22,518 nucleotides of DNA from JBAZCO01 sp041654915. GTDB taxonomy: Bacteria > Bacillota > Clostridia > Christensenellales > DTU072. Position 1 is the first letter of the stretch; the number at the start of each line of letters is the position of its first letter. Position numbers and translations under genes: made by a program. This document shows, one piece after another, positions 18,501 through 22,518 of this stretch. The stretch is from positions 1-22,518 of the forward strand of contig JBAZCO010000016.1 of the NCBI GenBank assembly GCA_041654915.1. Reading direction: 5' to 3'. The notes beneath the pieces were generated by a model. That model searched no databases and was not told the DNA's origin. It was given only the letters and a program-made list of their open reading frames with translations.

Positions 18501-19896
18501 CAAAAGCATAAATATGCTCTTTGGATTTGATTGAATTAAGCTCCGCTCCCTGCGGTGTTGGGAAGGGAATCCTTGTGCTTAAGCTATCTGTAAACCAGCT
18601 ATCGGAGCTTATTGCACGACCCAAATCGGAAGTGGGGTCTATTATTGGAATATTGGGTGCGTTGGAGTCAACTTTAAACGCTATTCTTTGTTGAGCGGCA
18701 CTTTGTATGCCGGGGATTTTACCGTTTATACCGTTACCCGTATAGATAAACGGGTCAATATATAGATATTCGGCATTATAAACTCCATCCCCAACAATAA
18801 ACTCCACATAATAGCCGCTGTCCTCACCAGTATTATAATAGCCTTCGCCCGTGTGTTCTACTTTTCGCAAGTAATTTGTACCCGTGCTAGAACCAGTACT
18901 CCAACTTATACCGGAAACTTGTTCGTTTTGATTGCCCGCATACGGCGCAACATTTATTGGGTTAGCGCCCTCTCGCCTATGCTCCAGTGTGAGCGAAAAA
19001 ACCGAAAGGAAATAAGAGGGAAACAAATAAAGGTCGCCCGCTCCGCCCAAGTGAGCCTTGGTTTCAAGTCTAATTTTGTCGCCTGTTTTAACATAGATAT
19101 TTTGTGTCTTTGCTGAATATTCATTGTCGCTGGTGGCAACGGTAAAAGGTTGGCGGTTAGGACCTGTAATCGTATAGGTGCTTGCACTGTTTATTGATAC
19201 ATTTTCTAAGTTAACACTCATAATTACTCGGGGGTTAACTATTCTCAAAGAGCCGCTCGATTGAAATCTTATAATAAAATAGCAGTTACCGTTTAGTCCG
19301 GTGGGAATAATATTATTCATTTCCAAATTAGCAGACACACTGCCGCCTGCCGGCACAGTACGGTTTACAGATGTTGTATGAGTTGGTGTAGAGGAGCCGC
19401 TAGCATGCCAATTAATAGTAATATTGACACTTGCAGAGGTGGCTTGGTCATTGTTAATTGAGGCATCAAGCCAAAAGTCTGTTTTCATATTTGGGTCTTT
19501 AATAGCGCTAAAAACCCCGTTCCAACTTGTTGTAGAATCTAGCCTAAGTTTAGAGCCAACTATACCATTGTTAAAAGTTAGCCCGTTGGGTGAGTAGTTA
19601 TAATTAGATGAGCTTTCCACATAAATATCTCTTGACACCGTGTGTGCCGCCCCCGAACCGGGCAAGTTACCTGCTCCGTCACCTTCGTCAGAATTAGCTC
19701 TCGTTAGCAAAATATTTTCGCCGAACATTAAGCCTTGCCCGCTTAAATAAGTTCCGTTACTATAAATGTTATCGCCTGCCTTAGCAACATACTCACTCGG
19801 ACCATTAAACATAGTGATGATGCCTATGCCAACAACAATGACAACGGCAAGCAAAACAACAAGGATTTTACGACCGGAAACTCTTGACTTTCTCAT
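9535..19896 (-). CDS. Giant MBG/Ig-like repeat surface protein with N- and C-terminal membrane segments
   Basis: The product is about 3453 residues. A hydrophobic segment near 10-32 acts as signal or anchor. Residues of about 40-715 hold non-repeat beta-rich domains, including one with the bacterial Ig-like VAVDEAGNVS signature. From about 715 to 3281 roughly 25 modules follow, mostly of the MBG type. Their closing strands read like NAGTYTVTFVVDDAQYTG or NAGEYMVRIRIVDDNYTGSI, then 'I-KA', with some longer modules opening 'YGQ-LS-A---GG' and closing 'F-P----NY'. The last one (about 3198-3281) resembles a YDG domain. A stalk (3282-3402), a membrane span (3403-3424) and a 29-residue Arg/Lys-rich tail end it. 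MBG modules build long adhesin or stalk proteins, so an extended cell-surface fibre is likely; the ligand is unknown. The ATG at 19896 is chosen because GGAGG lies 8 bases upstream; an ATG at 19911 overlaps that site. There is no frameshift. Confidence 0.9.
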   Translation of the reverse strand: MRKSRVSGRKILVVLLAVVIVVGIGIITMFNGPSEYVAKAGDNIYSNGTYLSGQGLMFGENILLTRANSDEGDGAGNLPGSGAAHTVSRDIYVESSSNYNYSPNGLTFNNGIVGSKLRLDSTTSWNGVFSAIKDPNMKTDFWLDASINNDQATSASVNITINWHASGSSTPTHTTSVNRTVPAGGSVSANLEMNNIIPTGLNGNCYFIIRFQSSGSLRIVNPRVIMSVNLENVSINSASTYTITGPNRQPFTVATSDNEYSAKTQNIYVKTGDKIRLETKAHLGGAGDLYLFPSYFLSVFSLTLEHRREGANPINVAPYAGNQNEQVSGISWSTGSSTGTNYLRKVEHTGEGYYNTGEDSGYYVEFIVGDGVYNAEYLYIDPFIYTGNGINGKIPGIQSAAQQRIAFKVDSNAPNIPIIDPTSDLGRAISSDSWFTDSLSTRIPFPTPQGAELNSIKSKEHIYAFVCDQSVTALDFSNYDYTLDIANSSLSYYVGGTERIAVRQQIHSRVVGSGGVVYTNENCNFGAAGEYTLILVAVDEAGNVSTPKIYSKHGPERRGVKVDNTPYIISLEFRLGQSIVAGPAMNSIAEVFMIVNNHSSTPPRIYHDENGNLANGNDPDYQQYFTNEFKNRNSAKRLQYVTVRVAMTNEKMANYELVNYTNNFNVVNASPVFKIPTASDRRSFIDITFKMDDGVIDNNALKIECYFRERVNIQLNKNVYIFNGNEVNLLDNVEAFRRNTNELVQEVGFSVKYYNTLNYIVFPNMVGQTVGIGGTINLAGQEYTNTTQNLIQTNQIITINNNEYYTINAVRNANVNNKVNYTITAYSVGDYLEWGFVDAGSYWFRIDVDRAKTTKYFGSLEGTFRIERASPEVTGLTAAEALIYGAEDKGKTGLDLLKFNSKGPNNVDYLYTDVVSFAGGETYYKSFSGVVGKYFIISPTGQAYYNPDVVSRLTITVEFRPIDITIDNEGKAITAQYITANWGYYMAYYDKISDNVYTLKPGGKHSLNYANQNISMDIVVNPAKATINVVGAKEFTYDGEEKFVNVESNPGDLPYIISYAKQITPDSNYYEEYTSALPYNAGKYRVKLVVDSSKSNYYSDEVITEIDIFKRHLDLSALNTTLVSAEYPAYYEDNITYTRYVEYAYGRLNKPRNAMDIGDNTSEPLISMKYTYLGDVFDINVGYEIAYKKVRDVDGNLIEGGVYTEYTEYPDATLFDSGTYLAKLRVKNNNNQGEIILMHIITPALFDDSTLKIMFPEFRTEYSVYNLGQDIPVRQGGDDTIGHIEYGQNLAKTSAALMIMGAGNVANYQYRGTTSATQIPGRFYLSDEIEIFTLNRIEGLPLGVPDINAEGDYVLPVRYEWEITSQGVIYTNTVTTYVVRLYWEAGEYENDVFVPNKNFSLSYASRNIYVARATATFDNVKIEDIVYGDPISSSHFTGNPEGPGGFVFTEDMYSLTWQVNGSTIYPRGTHNVMSTFIPNEEYIRNFRNLPMRPIPLTVTPKPATITFVRNAQNRVAHYYGSPYIPPVVITAPQAGIPVSFAYETLDGEPIIIRKDTPIGVYRVIATINDENYGGSTTSEFFVEKGELFAASTPVFPDPPQYGITLGDIPTSRLAGIVMNSSNDIYDGFYQFVDDNYDPINGVSLSTIPDVGLNTFKLRFVPNREDAKENYNTFYYMFTFTIQKARVEISVSALNQTYSAEPIVPNYSAVRPDGTSLTVRATYLTPNEQPPINAGTYTVTFVVDDAQYTGETTRTLTVNKAPVTITGIDNIKTYTGSPQRVSYLYTPDAEMQFTHSYTDHQGFPVENPTEVGKYLATVTVVSDNYVGVALLEMNIKPASVVFENLTQTYGSIVPVTVQFSPSPIYYTVQYQYNGAGMFLPAPELAGSYNVKVIVEQNGYYEEITRFEDGSPVILTVQKAVAVITANEVYVRNYTSTSHDLGIVTSVIGVTLNYSYLAEGGTQYTTVPPVTVGRYDVKAEISDINYQGSINTVLIINPAKLEIREKPIITSINYYSRPSSEVEYMGGFVMFPATGQNLVEAGHWAIAETNTTFRSREVGVHLVPLVFVPDDSLNFDEVYDSINILISKLDISPYIRFNAEDLSQGYNQQQLSVSAYLDKEAFYQDTGNDMGNTNNLVLRVTYNGTQTRPISVGEYALNAIIEDKNYEGTFNPEQQAVFRINKADLSIELPALRAINVGEPLSASLITGGFAYIKKTNPSDPVRSVNGTFRFTYPSLVMQKANYHPVFINFTPNDEVNHNSTNFQMNIFVKGIDVEVWGVAATGITYGQPLSASTLTFTDSSQEGDIQWANPNAILNVGEVPRYIFTPYEKDVYNIQEGTVALTIAQAQLIENVVSAKVYVEEYVRDARLDINFFHAEYPNNPNWLVNDYTITITNKFGNYDTRLNIDDWGIEFPVGILVTHRNYEEKEFDVLVRAYKRLAPQTFLIKNTSKSYDGKVVTASDFKVEIAIDSYVIKSGFVISSITQDGYPVTEILNAGKYRVTLAYNDSEYDGATTFDYTVNKYDLSGAIKLAEGGNTVERVYSMFSGDIQLEFWDANGTYDIPRAHLNFEYLSKDGKVSYAGDSPKNAGEYIVKISVLSINKNFSGTITFAYNVAPMVAEIRLQNSYSFTYGSLLGSIVPTMEISGATYYLTFNGNRAYPENVGQYTVLAHIEHDNYHGTSAPATLTITRAAVRINEEPVLGSIKYGQKLSDATITGGSAAAGQLGDLIAGSFYFVNPDASDYPVGLNYVEMIFTPVNQNYADYRFSILITVEKAIGSIEVKSLSATYTGSRINPDVVTQPDPNIRLDFEYLQNGRQVEPINAGEYMVRIRIVDDNYTGSIEGIFIINKVHAIEVVAPVPSSVAYGQSLEYSALVGGRVTYFEWQTNPAEGKFEYSESAVIPGNAGRSYEVEYRFVPSEADQQNYEIYVGTVWVEVVKANAVISVTGNDFIYGDQITEPIFVTNPTNLRMLNMQFLNSEFYTNPQSQNVGSYQFSAYVEDENYKGDIIYIISITKKKLEVQFINASGNAVDRYTTKYKQEVYAKTRVVVSSLINRDIPQVAEIEKNIMYAYKKTNTPNAEIMYTPPKNVGSYSVTASINHQNYYFNANEASVLYTIERGTVEKLEFDISSLSAQTYGSVTWPIVNVSPSDVQYRILFESHEFLPDAAGTYNITVVVTDPNYMPINKESMFTIRPKAITIENIKVFNKPEDGLSDIQITGELRGIMTGDEVFLSMTAKTRGRGITMGSYDVDILSWDITGLDSANYRVVEPLYNNKVRIIAKAITDPLTGSYITSPAGFSSNITVDFTEVRDAQNNTNAFTALFGQKAVVQSIVIKENGIETVLEERVKFYVKIPDKYLNVENLSFAALGTLSTQSITFEREGDYITFYADRSGEVMIYANDFPYWIVIVGGAILMVVLGGLFIALLNPVRKRMFIKRGVRTSYNNLQKARARTNN

Positions 19897-19904
19897 GTAA
19901 GCAA

Positions 19905-19909
19905 CCTCC
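19905..19909 (-). promoter_or_regulatory. Ribosome site deciding the giant gene's start
   Basis: GGAGG here, followed by T, lies 8 bases upstream of the ATG at 19896. The alternative in-frame ATG at 19909-19911 is fused to this site and so cannot use it. Confidence 0.8.
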
Positions 19910-19950
19910 ATAGGAGTAACACATTTATATTTATATATAAATACAATACT

Positions 19951-19979
19951 ATATTACAATATTAAAATCAAATAGTCAA
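19951..19979 (-). promoter_or_regulatory. Sigma-A promoter of the giant surface-protein operon
   Basis: Read leftward, -35 TTGACT (19974-19979) and -10 TAATAT (19951-19956) are separated by 17 bases. The start of transcription falls near 19943, giving a leader of about 48 bases. A 12-base AT palindrome (TTTATATATAAA, 19930-19941) lies just inside the leader and might bind a regulator. The promoter sits 50 bases past the stop of the SPOR-like gene, with no terminator seen between them, so some read-through is possible. Confidence 0.7.
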
Positions 19980-20028
19980 TTCAAGAGTATATAATTTACT
20001 ATAATTTCACCAAAACTTTGCAAATAAA

Positions 20029-21021
20029 TCAAGATTGCTTGGGTGAGTAACAAAGCGCAGTCACCGTACCCGCCATAATATTACGAAGAGCAGCGGAAAG
20101 AAAATCTCCAGAAGTTTCATAAAAAAGCGCATCCAACCCGCCATACATTGGGTCGATTATACGAAACAACTCGATTTTATCGCTTGCAATCATTGTTCCC
20201 ACAGCAATCTCCTCTTTAAGGTACAAAAATTCATTTCTTAAATTAGAAAGTTTGTCCATAACCTCGGAATGTTCAGATTCTCCCGCATCCAAAGCATTTG
20301 CATAAAGATATAATTCCCTCACACCTTCTACTAGCTTATCTCGCACTTTATTGGCAAGCGCTCTCTCCTTAGTACCCGATGCCGCAAGCTTTATTTCTTT
20401 TGTTTCCAACTCAAAAATTTTTGTTCCTTCATTTTTGCCTTGCACTGTATTAGCAGATTTTTTATCTAAAAATGTAGCTATAACTACATAATAACGGTTG
20501 TTATTGATATGTATGTAACCTGCGCCTCCCTTTTTTCTCACTGCATCAGCGTGGGTTATGGCCTTTAATTCCGTATCATATTCACCCACACAAAGGAAAT
20601 AATATTTTACTCCTTGGTTTGGGTTAAATGTGGTCTTTAGTCCCGCTACAATCGCCCCACCGCTTAAAAAATCGGATGCGACCACCACACATAAAAAACA
20701 CAACAATATTATTATTGTGGCAAATAACCCTGTCTTGTCGCCCTTTTTTTTGCTCTTTTCACTTATTCCATCCCGTCCGTCCATCCCGCTCCGTCCGTCC
20801 ATTCCACCCCGCCCGTCCATTCCACTCCGTCCGTCCATTCCATTCCGTCCGTCCATTCCGCCTTGTCCGTTCATATTCTCTCCGCTATTATGCGATAGGT
20901 CATTATTTAGTTTGCCCTTCTCTGCCTCTGCGTGCAAAGGCGAAGTATAGCTCCCTCTTTTTGCCTTTTTAGGTTTTTTCTCATAAAAGTTTTTAAAATA
21001 AAAAGGCGAATAGTCCATCAT
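20029..21021 (-). CDS. SPOR-like domain membrane protein with cytoplasmic GMDGR repeat
   Basis: This 330-residue protein has a cytoplasmic N-terminus of about 95 residues that is basic and contains five GMDGRX hexapeptides (residues 55-84). One membrane span follows (about 98-120). The outer part begins with a SPOR-like domain (about 139-191): the pattern 'YYFLCVGEYDTE--A---ADAVR--GGAGYI---N-RYYVVIATF' matches the two repeats of that fold. SPOR domains bind glycan strands lacking stem peptides, which concentrates proteins at division septa or sites of wall turnover. The remaining 130 residues are helical and not recognised. The start has AGGATATAA before two consecutive ATGs (21021 and 21018), and either may be used. 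The neighbouring giant surface-protein operon is on the same strand, and groES-groEL diverges. Wall-linked localisation is inferred from the domain. Confidence 0.8.
   Translation of the reverse strand: MMDYSPFYFKNFYEKKPKKAKRGSYTSPLHAEAEKGKLNNDLSHNSGENMNGQGGMDGRNGMDGRSGMDGRGGMDGRSGMDGRDGISEKSKKKGDKTGLFATIIILLCFLCVVVASDFLSGGAIVAGLKTTFNPNQGVKYYFLCVGEYDTELKAITHADAVRKKGGAGYIHINNNRYYVVIATFLDKKSANTVQGKNEGTKIFELETKEIKLAASGTKERALANKVRDKLVEGVRELYLYANALDAGESEHSEVMDKLSNLRNEFLYLKEEIAVGTMIASDKIELFRIIDPMYGGLDALFYETSGDFLSAALRNIMAGTVTALCYSPKQS
20770..20859 (-). repeat. Five 18-base tandem repeats encoding GMDGRX
   Basis: Five in-frame 18-base units encode GMDGRN, GMDGRS, GMDGRG, GMDGRS and GMDGRD. The units differ by a few bases, mostly at the last codon. 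They lie in the cytoplasmic part of the SPOR-like protein, just before the membrane span. Copy number could change by slippage without breaking the frame. Confidence 0.9.
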
Positions 21022-21111
21022 TTATATCCTATGCCGCCCGTATGCGAGATATTAATATGTTCAAACTCTTATAAAATAATATATTATGTCAATTATTAAT
21101 GTGGTGAATAA

Positions 21112-21120
21112 TTAGCACTC
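21112..21120. promoter_or_regulatory. Orphan CIRCE half-site
   Basis: TTAGCACTC is identical to the left arm of the full CIRCE operator 99 bases downstream. The 9-base right arm is absent at the expected distance. It lies about 90 bases upstream of the leftward SPOR-like gene, in or near its promoter region. It may be a decayed operator or chance. Confidence 0.4.
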
Positions 21121-21173
21121 CCCTATTTTCATCATCTAATATTTTCAAAAAGAAAAAAACAAGCCCCAAGTGC

Positions 21174-21202
21174 TTGATTATATGAAATTGATGTGTTATA
21201 AT
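21174..21202 (+). promoter_or_regulatory. Sigma-A promoter of groES-groEL
   Basis: The -35 TTGATT (21174-21179) and perfect -10 TATAAT (21197-21202) are 17 bases apart. Transcription should start near 21209, at the edge of the CIRCE operator, so a bound repressor would block initiation or early elongation. Confidence 0.88.
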
Positions 21203-21210
21203 CTCAATTA

Positions 21211-21237
21211 TTAGCACTCTTGCATATCGAGTGCTAA
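21211..21237. promoter_or_regulatory. CIRCE operator (HrcA binding site)
   Basis: The sequence is a perfect TTAGCACTC-N9-GAGTGCTAA inverted repeat between the promoter and groES. CIRCE is the binding site of the HrcA repressor, which is released when GroEL is occupied by unfolded proteins. The hrcA gene itself is not in this window. Confidence 0.97.
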
Positions 21238-21266
21238 AAACAAAAATCACTTAAATGGAGGTAAAT

Positions 21267-21554
21267 ATGAAATTAAGACCATTGTTTGATAGGATTGTCA
21301 TCCAGCATTTAGAGTCAAATGAAACAACTGCAAGCGGTATAATTTTGCCTGGCAAAGCGCAGGAAAAGTCACAAATGGCAAAGATAATTGCCGTAGGTAA
21401 AGGCGGTGTTATAGACGGTAAAGAGGTGGAAATCATAGTTAAACCGGGCGACACCATATTATATAGCAAATATGCAGGGTCGGAATTTAAGATTGACGGC
21501 GAAGAATATGTAATTATACGCCAAAGCGATATACTCGCAACGGTAGAAAAATAG
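21267..21554 (+). CDS. groES: Co-chaperonin GroES (Cpn10)
   Basis: This 95-residue protein is the normal length for GroES, the heptameric lid that caps GroEL so that substrate proteins fold inside the closed chamber in the cytoplasm. The family start MKLRPLFDRIVI and the mobile loop (ETTASGIILPGKA, about 19-31), which contacts GroEL, are clear. So are the 'GDTILYSKYAG' strand and the closing DILATVEK. GGAGGT lies 5 bases upstream of the ATG at 21267. The frame can be read from an ATG at 21255, but that codon overlaps the ribosome site. It is controlled by the sigma-A promoter and CIRCE operator just upstream, and groEL follows after 20 bases. Confidence 0.98.
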   Translation: MKLRPLFDRIVIQHLESNETTASGIILPGKAQEKSQMAKIIAVGKGGVIDGKEVEIIVKPGDTILYSKYAGSEFKIDGEEYVIIRQSDILATVEK

Positions 21555-21574
21555 CAAAAGGAGGTACGCATAAT

Positions 21575-22518
21575 ATGGCAAAACAATTTAAATTTGGCGA
21601 AGATGCACGCAAAGCATTAGAAACGGGCGCAAATGCCCTTGCAGACACAATTAAGCTTACGCTAGGACCAAAGGGCAGAAATGTTGTGTTGGAAAAGCAG
21701 TACGGAGCGCCCCTTATCACCAATGACGGTGTGACAATAGCAAAGGAAATCGACTTGGAAGACCCGTTTGAAAATATGGGCGCACAGCTAATTAAAGAAG
21801 TTAGCGTAAAAACCAACGATATCGCAGGTGACGGTACTACAACAGCGGCAGTTTTGGCGCAAGCAATTATAAAGGAAGGGCTAAAAAATGTAGCCGCAGG
21901 CGCAAATCCTATGGTATTAAGGCGAGCGATTATCGAAACTTCTAACCTTGCGGCAGAGGAACTTAAAAAAATCTCTGTACCTGTTACCGACAAGTCGGCA
22001 ATCTCCTCGGTTGCCTCTATTTCGGCGGGTGACGAAAGGGTTGGACAACTCATTTCCGAAGCTATGGAAAGGGTTGGCAAGGACGGTGTTATCACGGTAG
22101 ACGAAAGCAAAACGATGAAAACCGAACTCACGGTAGTAGAGGGTATGCAGTTTGACCGTGGCTATGTAAGCGCATATATGGTAACCGATACCGCCAAAAT
22201 GGAAGCCCAAATCGAGGATGCCGTGATACTTATCACAGATAAAAAAATCAGCTCTATACAAGATATTCTCCCCCTGCTTGAACAAGTTATTAAGCACGGG
22301 CTAAGGCTTGTTATCATTGCTGAGGACATCGAAGGCGAAGCTTTGGCAACTTTAGTTGTAAACAGATTAAAGGGTTTGTTTAGCTGTGTTGCTGTAAAAG
22401 CCCCCGGCTTTGGCGACAGGCGCAAGGCTATGCTAGAGGATATTGCTGTTCTCACTGGCGGGCAGGTAATTAGTGACGAGCTGGGCTTAGAGCTTAAAGA
22501 TACCGAACTTAGCCAACT
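21575..22518 (+). CDS. groEL: Chaperonin GroEL (Cpn60), partial at right edge
   Basis: The first 314 residues of the roughly 540-residue chaperonin are present; the rest lies beyond the window. GroEL forms a double heptameric ring that encloses and folds proteins using ATP. The equatorial nucleotide pocket is intact: LGPKGRN (30-36), NDGVTIAKEI (50-59) and AGDGTTTA (84-91) with the catalytic Asp at 86. The apical domain follows, with VEGMQFDRGYVSAYMVTD, IAEDIEGEALATLVVN and VKAPGFGDRRKAMLEDIA, as in other bacteria. The ATG at 21575 has an AGGAGGT ribosome site, and groES ends 20 bases upstream, so the two are one CIRCE-controlled operon. The sequence is ordinary for Bacillota. Confidence 0.99.
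   Translation, partial: MAKQFKFGEDARKALETGANALADTIKLTLGPKGRNVVLEKQYGAPLITNDGVTIAKEIDLEDPFENMGAQLIKEVSVKTNDIAGDGTTTAAVLAQAIIKEGLKNVAAGANPMVLRRAIIETSNLAAEELKKISVPVTDKSAISSVASISAGDERVGQLISEAMERVGKDGVITVDESKTMKTELTVVEGMQFDRGYVSAYMVTDTAKMEAQIEDAVILITDKKISSIQDILPLLEQVIKHGLRLVIIAEDIEGEALATLVVNRLKGLFSCVAVKAPGFGDRRKAMLEDIAVLTGGQVISDELGLELKDTELSQ

Noticed and set aside
20770..20859. Tandem repeats as a CRISPR array
   Set aside because: The units are contiguous 18-base coding repeats with no spacers, and no cas genes are present.
21068..21092. TTGACA (21087-21092) with TATAAG (21068-21073) as promoter of the SPOR-like gene
   Set aside because: The spacing is only 13 bases, too short for sigma-A. The region may still hold the promoter, but I cannot place it.
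21514..22131. 205-codon open frame antisense to groEL
   Set aside because: Long antisense frames in groEL are a common by-product of its codon pattern; the plus-strand GroEL reading is unmistakable.

Overview
The window reads as the chromosome of an AT-leaning Gram-positive-type bacterium, most likely an uncultured Clostridia-like member of the Bacillota. This rests on strong AGGAGG-type ribosome sites, consensus sigma-A promoters, a perfect HrcA/CIRCE operator before groES-groEL, a Clostridia-type prophage packaging set, and secreted proteins built from MBG/Ig-like repeats. No RNA genes, CRISPR array or insertion sequence was seen. The lineage is inferred from gene content only.

Region 1 (1-5837) is a phage-derived module, transcribed leftward. 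A near-consensus promoter (5808-5837) drives an ArpU/sigma-like regulator and a probable small terminase subunit. A host-style SH3 membrane protein on the opposite strand then interrupts the run. After it come a small conserved phage protein, the large terminase, a P22-type portal and the start of a scaffold-like gene that runs off the left edge. No integrase, repressor or replication genes lie between the regulator and the neighbouring host operon.

Region 2 (5869-19979) is the most unusual part. It is one leftward four-gene operon with a clear promoter (19951-19979) and a terminator (5869-5913). It encodes a giant surface protein of about 3453 residues (N-terminal membrane segment, about 25 MBG/Ig-like repeats, C-terminal membrane anchor with basic tail), a 592-residue surface protein ending in a similar stalk-plus-anchor module, and two six-span membrane proteins that look like paralogues. 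The tight spacing suggests that the two membrane proteins serve the two surface proteins, for example in export, anchoring or assembly. That role is inference.

Region 3 (20029-22518) holds a leftward membrane protein with a SPOR-like extracellular domain and a cytoplasmic GMDGR repeat. Diverging from it is the rightward heat-shock operon groES-groEL, whose CIRCE operator sits at the predicted transcription start; groEL runs off the right edge. A lone CIRCE half-site lies on the side of the shared intergenic region nearer the SPOR-like gene.

No stretch longer than about 245 bases lacks a gene.
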